The position numbers and the translations under genes are program-made. This document shows positions 13,953 through 23,915 of a stretch of 64,000 nt of DNA, one piece after another. The stretch's first letter is position 1. Each line of letters opens with the position of its first letter. A model generated the notes under the pieces. It was not told where the DNA came from. It saw nothing but the letters and a program-made list of their open reading frames with translations, and did no database searches. The stretch is from an uncultured Eubacteriales bacterium (GTDB taxonomy: Bacteria; Bacillota; Clostridia; Oscillospirales; Acutalibacteraceae), in contig CAKTDF010000006.1 in NCBI GenBank assembly GCA_934541115.1, positions 1 to 64,000 on the forward strand. Reading direction: 5' to 3'.

Positions 13953-16781
13953 TTACAACAGTTTTTTCAGATATTGACCGGTATATGAATCAGGATTCAT
14001 CGAAACCTGCTCCGGTGTGCCCTTTGCAACAACAGTTCCTCCGCCGTCGCCGCCCTCGGGACCGAGGTCGATAATATAATCTGCTGTTTTAATTACATCA
14101 AGATTGTGCTCAATAACCACAACGGTATTTCCGGCATCAACAAGCTTTTGGAGCACATCAACAAGTCTGTGCACATCAGCAGTATGAAGTCCGGTCGTCG
14201 GCTCATCAAGAACATAGACGGTTTTTCCGGTAGCCCTTTTTGAAAGCTCTGTTGAAAGTTTAACACGTTGAGCTTCACCGCCGGAAAGAGTTGTTGCCGG
14301 CTGACCGATTTTTATATACCCAAGACCGACATCATAAAGAGTTTTAAGCTTGGTGTATATTTTAGGTATGCTTGAAAAAAAGTTCATACCCTCTGCCACG
14401 GTCATTTCGAGCACATCATAGATTGACTTGCCCTTATACTTTACCGCAAGAGTCTCACTGTTATATCTTTTGCCTTTGCAAACATCGCACGGAACAAAAA
14501 TATCGGCAAGAAAGTGCATCTCAATTTTTACAATTCCATCACCGCTGCAAGCTTCGCATCTTCCGCCCTTTACGTTAAAAGAGAACCGACTTGAAGTGTA
14601 GCCTTTCATTTTAGCGTCAACAGTATTTGCAAATAGCTCACGAATATCGTTAAAAACACCGGTATACGTTGCAGGATTTGAACGCGGAGTTCTTCCTATC
14701 GGCGACTGATCGATATTAATTATTTTATCAAGGTTTTCAATTCCCTCAATCCGGTCAAATTTTCCGGGATATTTTCGTGCATTGTTAAGCTCGGCGGCAA
14801 GGTGCTTATATAGTATTTCATTGACAAGCGAAGATTTTCCGGAACCGGAAACACCCGTAATACACACAAATTCACCGAGCGGTATAGACACATCGATATT
14901 TTTAAGATTGTTCTCTTTGGCGCCAAAAATTTTAAGGAACTTTCCGTTGCCCGTTCTGCGTATTTCCGGCACCGGGATTTTCTTTTTACCGGAAAGATAC
15001 AATCCTGTCTGCGACCGCTCGCAATTCAGAACATCATCAATCGTGCCCTGGCAGACCACCTCGCCTCCGTTGACACCGGCAGCCGGGCCAAAGTCAACAA
15101 TGTGGTCGGCGCTGCGAATTGTGTCGTCATCGTGTTCAACAACGATCAGCGTATTGCCGAGATCACGCAAATGTTTAAGGGTAGAAATGAGCTTTTCATT
15201 ATCTCTCTGGTGCAGCCCTATGCTCGGTTCATCAAGGATATACAACACGCCTACAAGTGAGGTTCCGAGTTGAGTTGCAAGGCGTATGCGCTGACTTTCG
15301 CCGCCGGAAAGAGTTCCTGCCGAACGCGAAAGCGTAAGATACGAAAGACCTACGCTTGAAAGGAAACGCAGCCTGTCTGCAATTTCTTTGATTATAATTC
15401 TGCCTATCATAATGTCACGTTCGCTGAGCCTCGTTTTGAGTTGCTCAACAAAGTCAAGCGATTTATCAATAGGCAGAGAAGAAACCTCATCAATATTTTT
15501 TCCGTCAACCGTAACAGACAGTGCCTCTTTGCAAAGTCGTGCACCGCCGCATTCCGGACATTTTTTACTGACCATAAGCTGCTCGATTTCGGCACGGGAA
15601 CTCTCGCTGTTTGACTCGTTATATCGGCGTTGCATATTGTTTATTACGCCCTCAAAATCGGTGTAATATACGCCGCCGCCAAACGAAGTCGGACGCTCCA
15701 TTTTCATCTTTTCGCCTTTTGTGCCATAAAGAATTGCATTGACCGCCTCGTGAGACATTTTTTCAATCGGAGTGTCAAGTGTAAAACCAAACTTTTTGCC
15801 AAGCGCAGTATAATACATTCCGGCAATTGATCCGTCACCTACCGACGCCCAGCCGTGCGCTTTGATTGCACCTTGACGTATTGAAAGCGTTGTATCGGGT
15901 ATGACGCTTTTTTCGGATATTCTCATGAACACACCGAGACCCGAGCATTTTTTGCATGCTCCGAACGGATTGTTAAAAGAGAACATTCTCGGAGTCAGTT
16001 CATCAAAACTAACCCCGTGCTCCGGGCATGCATAATTAAGCGAAAAGAGCTGCTCGTCAACACCTATCCGTTCAACGAGAAGCAGACCGCCGGAAAGCGC
16101 GGTTGCGGTTTCAACGGAATCAGCCAGTCTTGAACGAATTGACTCTTTCATAACAAGCCTGTCAACAACAACTTCAACGTTATGTTTTTTATTTTTCTCG
16201 AGCTTGATGCTTTCAGAAAGGTCATATATGATTCCGTCAATTCTCACGCGGACAAAGCCGCTTTTTCTGACTTGCTCAAGTTCCTTGACAAATTCACCCT
16301 TTTTTCCTCTCGCAATCGGCGCAAGCAATTGAAACTTTGTTCCGTCATCAAACGCCATAATGCGGTCAACTATCATATCAACAGTCTGCGGTTTGATCTC
16401 ACATCCGCAGACTGTGCAGTGTGGAACACCGATTCTTGCGTAAAGCAAACGCAGATAGTCATATACTTCGGTAATCGTTCCGACGGTTGAACGCGGATTT
16501 TTTGAGGTGGTTTTCTGGTCAATGGAAATTGCCGGTGAAAGTCCGTCAATAAAATCAACATCCGGTTTTTCCATCTGACCGAGAAACTGCCGGGCATATG
16601 ACGAAAGCGATTCAACATACCGACGTTGTCCCTCAGCATAAATTGTGTCAAATGCAAGCGATGATTTTCCCGATCCGGAAAGTCCGGTAAAAACAATCAG
16701 CTCATCGCGCGGAAGAACAAGGTCAATATTTTTAAGATTATGTTCTCTCGCGCCTTTTATGAATATTTTTTTCTCAGGCAC
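13953..16781 (-). CDS. uvrA: Excinuclease ABC subunit A
   Basis: A 942-residue damage sensor of nucleotide excision repair, full length for UvrA. Two ABC ATPase halves are evident: Walker A GLSGSGKSSLAFDTI near residue 32 and GVSGSGKSSLV near 640, each with its LSGGE signature, and zinc-finger cysteine pairs (CTVCGCEI, CPECGGARL, CEACSGDG, CDVCKGKR). UvrA dimers find distorted DNA and load UvrB. The gene begins 18 bases after uvrB, so the order is uvrB-uvrA in one transcript. No LexA box was recognised upstream of uvrB. Confidence 0.98.
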   Translation of the reverse strand: MPEKKIFIKGAREHNLKNIDLVLPRDELIVFTGLSGSGKSSLAFDTIYAEGQRRYVESLSSYARQFLGQMEKPDVDFIDGLSPAISIDQKTTSKNPRSTVGTITEVYDYLRLLYARIGVPHCTVCGCEIKPQTVDMIVDRIMAFDDGTKFQLLAPIARGKKGEFVKELEQVRKSGFVRVRIDGIIYDLSESIKLEKNKKHNVEVVVDRLVMKESIRSRLADSVETATALSGGLLLVERIGVDEQLFSLNYACPEHGVSFDELTPRMFSFNNPFGACKKCSGLGVFMRISEKSVIPDTTLSIRQGAIKAHGWASVGDGSIAGMYYTALGKKFGFTLDTPIEKMSHEAVNAILYGTKGEKMKMERPTSFGGGVYYTDFEGVINNMQRRYNESNSESSRAEIEQLMVSKKCPECGGARLCKEALSVTVDGKNIDEVSSLPIDKSLDFVEQLKTRLSERDIMIGRIIIKEIADRLRFLSSVGLSYLTLSRSAGTLSGGESQRIRLATQLGTSLVGVLYILDEPSIGLHQRDNEKLISTLKHLRDLGNTLIVVEHDDDTIRSADHIVDFGPAAGVNGGEVVCQGTIDDVLNCERSQTGLYLSGKKKIPVPEIRRTGNGKFLKIFGAKENNLKNIDVSIPLGEFVCITGVSGSGKSSLVNEILYKHLAAELNNARKYPGKFDRIEGIENLDKIINIDQSPIGRTPRSNPATYTGVFNDIRELFANTVDAKMKGYTSSRFSFNVKGGRCEACSGDGIVKIEMHFLADIFVPCDVCKGKRYNSETLAVKYKGKSIYDVLEMTVAEGMNFFSSIPKIYTKLKTLYDVGLGYIKIGQPATTLSGGEAQRVKLSTELSKRATGKTVYVLDEPTTGLHTADVHRLVDVLQKLVDAGNTVVVIEHNLDVIKTADYIIDLGPEGGDGGGTVVAKGTPEQVSMNPDSYTGQYLKKLL

Positions 16782-16799
16782 TTTTTTAACCTCTCTTTG

Positions 16800-18761
16800 T
16801 TATCTGATTGACTTAAGCTTTTCGATTTTATCACGAAGATACGCCGCGTGCTCAAATTCAAGAATCTTGGCTGCCGCCTGCATTTCCGCGGTAAGGCTCT
16901 TTATCATTTTTTCACGCTCAAGTCGCGGCATACGTCTGAAATTCTTTTCAATATCGGTTCGTTTTGAAGAAATCTCAAGAACATCATGAACATCCTTGAC
17001 AATCGTTTTCGGCACAATACCATGACTGTTGTTATACTCACTCTGAATCTTTCTTCTGCGCTCCGTTTCGGTAATCGCGCGTTCCATCGACGGCGTAACC
17101 GAATCGGCATACATAATAACTTCTCCGTTTGCGTTTCTCGCCGCACGACCTATCGTCTGAACAAGTGAAGTTTCTGAGCGCAAAAAGCCCTCTTTATCCG
17201 CATCAAGAATTGCAACAAGCGAAACTTCCGGAATATCAAGTCCCTCGCGCAGCAAGTTGATTCCAACCAAAACATCTGTTTCTCCGAGACGCAGGTCGCG
17301 GATTATCTCCATGCGTTCAATAGTATCAATGTCATAGTGCATATATCTGACCTTTATATCAAGATTTGAAAGATAATCGGTCAGAGACTCAGCCATCTTT
17401 TTTGTGAGTGTGGTAATAAGCACTCGCTCTTTACGCCCGGTACGCTCAAGTATTTCCCCAACAAGGTCATCAATCTGTCCGTCCGTAGGTCTGACAGAAA
17501 TAAGCGGATCAAGAAGACCGGTCGGTCTGATAACCTGTTCAACAATTTGCGCGCTCTTTTCCCTCTCAAATTCGCCGGGCGTTGCACTGACAAAAATCTT
17601 CTGACCGACTATATTGTAAAACTCATCAAAACGCAGCGGACGGTTGTCGTATGCCGAAGGCAAACGAAAGCCGAACTCAATAAGGCTCTCTTTTCTTGCT
17701 CGGTCCCCCGCATACATAGCTCTTACCTGGGGCAGCGTAACATGAGATTCATCAACAAAGAGCAAAAAATCTTCAGGAAAATAATGAAGCAGTGTAAAGG
17801 GACTTGATCCGGCAGGACGTCCGGACATCACGCGCGAATAGTTTTCAATGCCCTTGCAAAAGCCGGTTTCACGCAGCATTTCAAGATCATAGGTCGTCCT
17901 TTGACGGATCCTTTCTGCCTCAAGGAGCTTTCCCGCCCGAGTAAACTCCTCGGCACGCTGTTCCATCTCAGCATGGATTTCACCGATAGCACGCTCCATC
18001 TTGTCATGACCGACAACGTAATGTGAGGCAGGATAAATTGCAACATGAGAAAGCGTGGATTTGATTTCTCCCGTTAAGGGATTTATTTCACAAAGGCGAT
18101 CAATTTCGTCTCCAAAAAATTCTATTCTTATTGCGGTATCATTTGAATACACAGGATAAACCTCAACAACATCTCCGCGAACGCGAAATTTATTGCGGAT
18201 AAAGTTAATGTCATTGCGTTCATACTGTATTTCTGTGAGCTTTTGAATCAGATCGTCACGACTTTTCTCCATTCCCGAACGCAGTGAAATAACCATGCTG
18301 CGGTAGTCTATCGGGTCGCCGAGAGTGTATATACATGATACACTGGCAACAATTATAACATCGCGGCGTTCAGAGAGCGCCGATGTTGCAGAGTGACGCA
18401 ATTTATCTATCTCATCATTGACCGCCGAATCCTTTTCAATGTAGGTATCCGTTGTTGGTATATAAGCTTCCGGCTGGTAATAATCATAGTAAGAAACAAA
18501 ATACTCAACCGCGTTTTCCGGAAAAAACTCCTTAAACTCGGAGCAAAGCTGTGCTGCGAGAGTTTTGTTATGAGCAAGGACAAGAGTAGGTCTGTTGAGT
18601 TTTGCTATAATATTTGCCATTGTGAATGTTTTGCCGGAACCGGTAACGCCCATGAGCGTCTGCTCCATATCCCCAGCTTTGACTCCCTGAACGAGCCTCT
18701 CAATAGCCTGCGGCTGATCGCCGGTCGGCTGATATTTTGAAACGAGCTTGAACTTATCCAT
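16800..18761 (-). CDS. uvrB: Excinuclease ABC subunit B
   Basis: A 653-residue repair helicase-like subunit. It shows Walker A GVTGSGKTFTM near residue 39, the DNA-clamping beta-hairpin YYDYYQPEAYIP near 91-102, the DESH Walker B motif, helicase motifs through QTIGRAARN, and a C-terminal UVR domain (about 615-653) that contacts UvrC. It opens the uvrBA operon with GGAGGTGAG ahead of ATG. An extended -10 (TGGTAAAAT) lies about 20 bases upstream of the ribosome binding site, just past the terminator of the TIR gene. Confidence 0.98.
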   Translation of the reverse strand: MDKFKLVSKYQPTGDQPQAIERLVQGVKAGDMEQTLMGVTGSGKTFTMANIIAKLNRPTLVLAHNKTLAAQLCSEFKEFFPENAVEYFVSYYDYYQPEAYIPTTDTYIEKDSAVNDEIDKLRHSATSALSERRDVIIVASVSCIYTLGDPIDYRSMVISLRSGMEKSRDDLIQKLTEIQYERNDINFIRNKFRVRGDVVEVYPVYSNDTAIRIEFFGDEIDRLCEINPLTGEIKSTLSHVAIYPASHYVVGHDKMERAIGEIHAEMEQRAEEFTRAGKLLEAERIRQRTTYDLEMLRETGFCKGIENYSRVMSGRPAGSSPFTLLHYFPEDFLLFVDESHVTLPQVRAMYAGDRARKESLIEFGFRLPSAYDNRPLRFDEFYNIVGQKIFVSATPGEFEREKSAQIVEQVIRPTGLLDPLISVRPTDGQIDDLVGEILERTGRKERVLITTLTKKMAESLTDYLSNLDIKVRYMHYDIDTIERMEIIRDLRLGETDVLVGINLLREGLDIPEVSLVAILDADKEGFLRSETSLVQTIGRAARNANGEVIMYADSVTPSMERAITETERRRKIQSEYNNSHGIVPKTIVKDVHDVLEISSKRTDIEKNFRRMPRLEREKMIKSLTAEMQAAAKILEFEHAAYLRDKIEKLKSIR

Positions 18762-18821
18762 CTGCTCACCTCCACGGCGTATATTTTACCACATATACAT
18801 AAAAAAATGAAAACAAAACAG

Positions 18822-18864
18822 AAAAAAAGCAAGATTAGGTGAACAAAAGTTCGAATCTTGCTTT
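18822..18864 (-). terminator. Terminator of the TIR/HD gene
   Basis: On the minus strand AAAGCAAGATT pairs with AATCTTGCTTT followed by a long T-run. It separates the TIR/HD gene from uvrBA. Confidence 0.88.
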
Positions 18865-18877
18865 CGGTATTGAATTA

Positions 18878-21838
18878 TTAAGCCCTTGCGGCTTCAATAA
18901 TCGGTCTGTAATCGTCATTATCGGTAATAAGACGATCAAAAAGATTGTAGCCTACAGAGGTTTTGAGATTATTTTTTTCAAGCAACCAATTCTTGACGTC
19001 GTCAGATGAAAACTTTTCCGGAAAAAGTCTGCAATACTCAAAAAAAGTATAAACAGATTGAAGCAGATTGATGTCTCTCGCCGTCCTTGCATTTGAGTTG
19101 ATCCCGTTATAATACCCGGTCCAGATATTATAATAGTACGTTAGGTTGCCCATACCGGGATATGTGCCCTTCAGGAACAGTTTTCTCAAAACTTCGTTCT
19201 GCGTTTTCAGCTCTTTTTTTGTCTCGCTGAGACTGGTCTCCCGATCTCCCAGTGCTGCCTCTGCCATATCATGAATAAGGAGCATATCAAGAATCTCCTT
19301 TTTGCTGTAGCCCTCCATGTCGCATTCCTCCGGCAGGAAAAACATAGCCATCATCCATGCGCCGAATGAGTGTTCCGAAACACTCTCCGGATCATCAATA
19401 CTGTGTGATAACCATTGTGAACGTTTAATCTGCTTCAGACTACGATACTGGTTATACACAATGGTACCGATATCGAACGATTCCTTGGAAAGATACTTCT
19501 GAAAGTCCTCTTTAATGCTTTCAAAGTAAAATATGAGCTTATCTGACGCAACATTCTGCGGACGTGTTCGATATGTCTCAATATATCCGACAGCTTTTTT
19601 AACAAACGGTCTAATATCATAACGGATTTTGAGACCCGAACGCTCAGTTCTCGCCTGAAGAAGCGTCAACACGGTAACAAGATTTTTTTCAACAAACTCA
19701 TTAGTATTCTTTGCAAGCGCAAGTTCAATTCTACTGTTCAGTATTTTTAAAGCTTGTTCTCCGGCGTTAAGGTCGGTATCAAGATAATATGCGTCGTGAG
19801 CAACCATCTGATAGTTGTCGCCGTAATACTCAATTGTTGCGCCCCTGTTAATGGCATTTGCTATATCATTGGTAACCAGTAAACATAAATAATCGTCCAT
19901 AATATCTGCCCTGCCAAAAAAGAGCAGTCCCGTGCAAATCGCTCTGAAAAGGAACTGATTATCACAGTTTTCCTGAGTATTGCTGTTGTTATACTTTACA
20001 ATGGGTTTATACCTTTTGAATTCATCAAAAAGAAGTTCGGCTGCCTCTCCGACAAGATTCTTGTAGGTTATTCTTCCAAGCCAGTACACAGCATTGCTTT
20101 TTTGCTTTATGTCAAACGAATTATAATTATCTTTGATAAAGTTTAAAAGGGTTTCCTGCAAAGCATAATTGTCTGCAAGAAAAGAAACCATAAACCTGTT
20201 TGACATAGCAGTGAGCATTGTTCCAAAGAACTCATGTTCGTCAAAATTTTTATAATCATTAATTCGACAGACGAAGTAATATGCAATCAAGAACTCCAGA
20301 TATGTATTATGCTTATGAGGCAGAGACCACATTGCAGCATTGTATCCTTTTGAATCCAAAGAATAGTTGCGCTCAAAGATGTAACTATACAATTCTTCTG
20401 AAACCGCACGAAGCTTTTTTTCGTCTCCGAGCAATTCAGAAAGCGCAAGCTTTTCATAAATATCCGTAAGACGAATTTCTGAGTAATCATAAACAGACAT
20501 CATTTCCTTAGCCACCAAGCGTACAAGAAAAATATCTGTTGTTGGGAACTGAAGGGACTTCAAGACGTCATAAACATCGTTTACCTCAAGTTCATAGCCA
20601 TACATTGAAAAAACGCTTTCAATGAGGGCACAAACGGATCTTTTATCGTCAATAGGAATCTGATTTGACAAAAATGCATAACCCTTTGTATCGCCAAGAA
20701 TCGGTATTACTCTTTTGAGTCTTGAACGATTCTTAATGAGACCAACGTCAACAGCACAAATTCTGTTGAATTTTCCATACTTTCTCCACAAGTCAAAAAC
20801 AACGTTTTCAGGCGATATTGGTGCAACGTTATGTTCGCGTACCGCTTCAATAAAGAGAACAGGCTTGACATAGCTATGATTCTCAACAAATTCGAAATAT
20901 TCTCTCTGTTCCTTGTAAAGGATATCTTTCATCTGCTCATAGACATTACACGGATTATACGGAATTTTCTCGTAATAGCTCACTGAAATATAAAATGGAA
21001 GAGCGTCGGATCTTCCGCATTTAAAGTTATCGAGAATCTGATAAAAAGCAAGCTGAAGAAGCATGTTCTTTGCACTGCCGGGGAGTCCGCGCACAGGAAT
21101 TGATATTTCCTTTTTATCGGTAAGCTCATCAACGATAAGATCAACAACATTATCAATATCATCAACAAGTTTATTGTGTCTGTAAACTTTCAACGTTTCG
21201 CCGAACATCAAAAGCGCATCTTTCAAAAAAGCCTTGTGTTCATTCTCGGTTTTAATCTTTGAAAAAATATTGTACGGATATTTGAGGCTCTTTTGAATAA
21301 TGATATCAACAATTTGCTCGCGTGTGAGCACAGCAGGTTGTTGACCTTCTGATTGATTAAGACTATCTTCATGATCCGTATTTTTGATAACAATCTGCGG
21401 CTTTTCCTCAATCGTGGCATTAAAGCCGGAAAACGACGGAGCAAGCTGAAGTATTGTCTCTCTGAGCTTTATCATCGCACTCCCGATATCTTCATATGCA
21501 TCGATCCAGTGCTTTCTTCCAAGAAAGTACAGATACTCATCCGTGAAAACAAAATCCTGAAGTTTGAATGGTATAATTATTTTTTTGTTGTCAAAAGCAA
21601 TACTCACTTCATTGCTGACGTGACCCGAGGCATTCGTATTCTCAGACGCGAGCAAAACCAAAACTTCACATCTTTTTATTGCACTGACAATCTGCGTCGG
21701 ATAATTTGTTCCCGCTTCAACATTTCTGGGGGCAATCCAACACTTGATTCCGTTTTCTTCGAGAAACGTACAAACTTTCGTTGCCGTTTCAAGCTCCTTG
21801 GATGAATAACTTATAAAAACATGTCTTTCCTCTTGCAT
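18878..21838 (-). CDS. TIR / NTPase-like / HD-phosphohydrolase fusion, candidate defence protein
   Basis: A 986-residue soluble protein with three parts. Residues 5-130: a TIR domain (HVFISYSSKE; EVLVLLAS; then SGHVSNE with Glu77 where TIR NADases have the catalytic Glu). Residues about 170-790: a STAND-like core with a degenerate P-loop GLPGSAKN (251-258), Asn where Ser/Thr is expected, followed by a long helical region. Residues about 795-986: an HD_3 domain like the 5'-deoxynucleotidase YfbR, with every metal ligand in place: His823 (SEHS), His856-Asp857, Glu860, Asp865, Asp922. Inference: a sensor that could deplete NAD and deoxynucleotides on phage infection. It lies 60 bp after fhs without a terminator between, and has its own terminator. 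Confidence 0.8.
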   Translation of the reverse strand: MQEERHVFISYSSKELETATKVCTFLEENGIKCWIAPRNVEAGTNYPTQIVSAIKRCEVLVLLASENTNASGHVSNEVSIAFDNKKIIIPFKLQDFVFTDEYLYFLGRKHWIDAYEDIGSAMIKLRETILQLAPSFSGFNATIEEKPQIVIKNTDHEDSLNQSEGQQPAVLTREQIVDIIIQKSLKYPYNIFSKIKTENEHKAFLKDALLMFGETLKVYRHNKLVDDIDNVVDLIVDELTDKKEISIPVRGLPGSAKNMLLQLAFYQILDNFKCGRSDALPFYISVSYYEKIPYNPCNVYEQMKDILYKEQREYFEFVENHSYVKPVLFIEAVREHNVAPISPENVVFDLWRKYGKFNRICAVDVGLIKNRSRLKRVIPILGDTKGYAFLSNQIPIDDKRSVCALIESVFSMYGYELEVNDVYDVLKSLQFPTTDIFLVRLVAKEMMSVYDYSEIRLTDIYEKLALSELLGDEKKLRAVSEELYSYIFERNYSLDSKGYNAAMWSLPHKHNTYLEFLIAYYFVCRINDYKNFDEHEFFGTMLTAMSNRFMVSFLADNYALQETLLNFIKDNYNSFDIKQKSNAVYWLGRITYKNLVGEAAELLFDEFKRYKPIVKYNNSNTQENCDNQFLFRAICTGLLFFGRADIMDDYLCLLVTNDIANAINRGATIEYYGDNYQMVAHDAYYLDTDLNAGEQALKILNSRIELALAKNTNEFVEKNLVTVLTLLQARTERSGLKIRYDIRPFVKKAVGYIETYRTRPQNVASDKLIFYFESIKEDFQKYLSKESFDIGTIVYNQYRSLKQIKRSQWLSHSIDDPESVSEHSFGAWMMAMFFLPEECDMEGYSKKEILDMLLIHDMAEAALGDRETSLSETKKELKTQNEVLRKLFLKGTYPGMGNLTYYYNIWTGYYNGINSNARTARDINLLQSVYTFFEYCRLFPEKFSSDDVKNWLLEKNNLKTSVGYNLFDRLITDNDDYRPIIEAARA

Positions 21839-21897
21839 AGTTCCTCTTCGCTTTCAAAATTAATTCCATTTCTTTGTACAAATTAGGTGTCTACAGC

Positions 21898-23571
21898 TCA
21901 AAACAGCCCTGTAATATTGCCCTCATCATCTACGTCAATACCCTCTGCTGCCGGCTTTTTTGGCAGACCGGGCATTGTCATGATATTTCCGGTCAACGCA
22001 ACAATAAAGCCTGCGCCGGCAGAAACTTTCAGCTCTCGAACGGTTACTTCAAAGTTCTCCGGTGCACCGAGCTTTGACGGGTCATCAGAAAAACTGTATT
22101 GCGTTTTTGCAACACAAACAGGTAAATTGCCAAATCCAAGCTTTTCAAGCCTCGTGAGTTGCTTTTTAGCATCCGGCGTAAGCAATACGCCGTTTCCTCC
22201 ATAAACTTTTTTGACAAGCTTGTCAAGTTTTTCCTCTATATTGTCACCGTCATTATAACAGAACGAAAAACTGTTCTCTTTTTCGCAAAGCCGTACGATT
22301 TCTTCTGCAAGTTCTGTACCGCCCGCTCCTCCTTTTGCCCAAACATCAGAAAGAACTGTGTTCACACCGAGCGAACGGCATTTTTCAATTATAAAGTCAA
22401 TTTCTCTGTCGGTATCCGTCGGAAAGCGATTGACGGCAACAACGCAAGGAAGATGATACACGTTGAGTATATTTGAAACATGACGCAAAAGGTTGGGTAC
22501 TCCCCTTTCAAGTGCATCAAGGTTTTCATCGGCAAGCTCGCCTTTTGGCAATCCGCCATGCATTTTCAGAGCTCTGACCGTTGCGACCACAACTACTGCA
22601 TTCGGAACAAGCGAAGCCATGCGGCACTTTATGTCAAAAAACTTTTCCGCACCGAGATCCGCACCAAAGCCCGCTTCTGTCACCGCGTAATCGCCCGCTT
22701 TTAACGCAAACCTTGTTGCAAGAACAGAATTGCAGCCATGGGCAATATTTGCAAAAGGTCCGCCGTGAACAAATGCCGGCGTACCCTCAAGGGTCTGAAC
22801 AAGATTGGGCTTGAGTGCATCTTTAAGAAGTGCGGTCATTGCTCCCTGCGCGCCCAATTGACCGCAAGTAACAGGCTCGTCATTATAGTTATATGCGACA
22901 ATAATTTTTGAAAGCCGCTCCTTAAGATCGGCAACTGAGGACGAAAGGCACAAAACAGCCATAATTTCGCTTGCAACAGTGATGTCAAATCCGTCCTGCC
23001 GCGGAACACCGTTGAGCCTTCCTCCGAGACCGTCAACTATTGAACGAAGCTGGCGATCGTTCATATCGACGCAGCGTTTCCACGTAATTTTGCGTGTATC
23101 TATCCCCAAAAGGTTTCCCTGATGAATATGATTATCAAGCATGGCGGCAAGAAGATTGTTCGCTGCCCCGATTGCATGAAAGTCTCCGGTAAAATGGAGA
23201 TTTATGTCTTCCATCGGTATAACCTGAGCATATCCGCCGCCGGCAGCGCCACCCTTGATTCCAAAAACAGGACCCAAAGACGGCTCGCGCAGCGCAACGA
23301 CAGCATTTTTGCCGATTCTTTGCAATGCATCGGCAAGCCCTATTGTTGTTGTTGTCTTTCCCTCACCCGCAGGGGTCGGAGTAATGGCAGTAACCAAAAT
23401 AAGCTTTCCGTCTTTACTTTTACTTTCCTTGAGGTAGGAAAGGCTTACCTTTGCCTTGTTGTTTCCGTAGTTTTCAATGTACGAAGCATCTATTCCCGCT
23501 TTATGCGCAATTTCGACTATCGGTCTGCATAAAAATTGTCTTGCTATTTCAATGTCATTGAGGTGATTCAT
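21898..23571 (-). CDS. fhs: Formate-tetrahydrofolate ligase
   Basis: A 557-residue cytosolic enzyme that joins formate to tetrahydrofolate using ATP, feeding one-carbon units to purines, thymidylate and, in acetogens, the methyl branch of the Wood-Ljungdahl pathway. The P-loop TPTPAGEGKTTTT (about residues 65-77) and EPSLGPVFGIKGGAAGGG are exactly family-like, and the length is standard. It is driven by its own promoter and followed 60 bp later by the TIR/HD gene. No THF riboswitch was recognised upstream. Confidence 0.98.
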   Translation of the reverse strand: MNHLNDIEIARQFLCRPIVEIAHKAGIDASYIENYGNNKAKVSLSYLKESKSKDGKLILVTAITPTPAGEGKTTTTIGLADALQRIGKNAVVALREPSLGPVFGIKGGAAGGGYAQVIPMEDINLHFTGDFHAIGAANNLLAAMLDNHIHQGNLLGIDTRKITWKRCVDMNDRQLRSIVDGLGGRLNGVPRQDGFDITVASEIMAVLCLSSSVADLKERLSKIIVAYNYNDEPVTCGQLGAQGAMTALLKDALKPNLVQTLEGTPAFVHGGPFANIAHGCNSVLATRFALKAGDYAVTEAGFGADLGAEKFFDIKCRMASLVPNAVVVVATVRALKMHGGLPKGELADENLDALERGVPNLLRHVSNILNVYHLPCVVAVNRFPTDTDREIDFIIEKCRSLGVNTVLSDVWAKGGAGGTELAEEIVRLCEKENSFSFCYNDGDNIEEKLDKLVKKVYGGNGVLLTPDAKKQLTRLEKLGFGNLPVCVAKTQYSFSDDPSKLGAPENFEVTVRELKVSAGAGFIVALTGNIMTMPGLPKKPAAEGIDVDDEGNITGLF

Positions 23572-23668
23572 GTTTTTTCTCCCATTATAAAATTTTTTCG
23601 TTTGACGTGCGAAAAACAGTATAAAACGCCGTTTTTATTGTTGCACGATACAAAGTAATCACTTGACA

Positions 23669-23697
23669 ATTTTACATTCGCTTGGGAACATTGTCAA
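23669..23697 (-). promoter_or_regulatory. Promoter of fhs, inside an inverted repeat
   Basis: On the minus strand TTGACA, a 17-bp spacer and TAAAAT. The two boxes lie in the arms of an inverted repeat (ACTTGACAAT/ATTGTCAAGT, 23661-23700), so a protein or cruciform could cover both. In the rest of the 344-bp gap (23572-23915) nothing further is recognised. Confidence 0.65.
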
Positions 23698-23915
23698 GTA
23701 ATTTTCTTCAGCTAAATTTATAATTTTTCCGTTGCAGCAGACTATTTCAGAAATAATTCAAGCTCTACGCAGACTTTAAGCATTTTTCTGCCGACAATGC
23801 GCTCAAAAGTGCCATCACATATAAAAACAGATTAATTGAACACATTGAGTTTGAATTCAGTCAGTCCGAGGATATTTCAAGCACTGAACGCCGAAACTTA
23901 TTTTGAGGTGATTTA

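Noticed and set aside
23572..23915. THF riboswitch before fhs
   Set aside because: Neither the conserved core nor the pseudoknot elements of THF riboswitches are seen; only a promoter in an inverted repeat.
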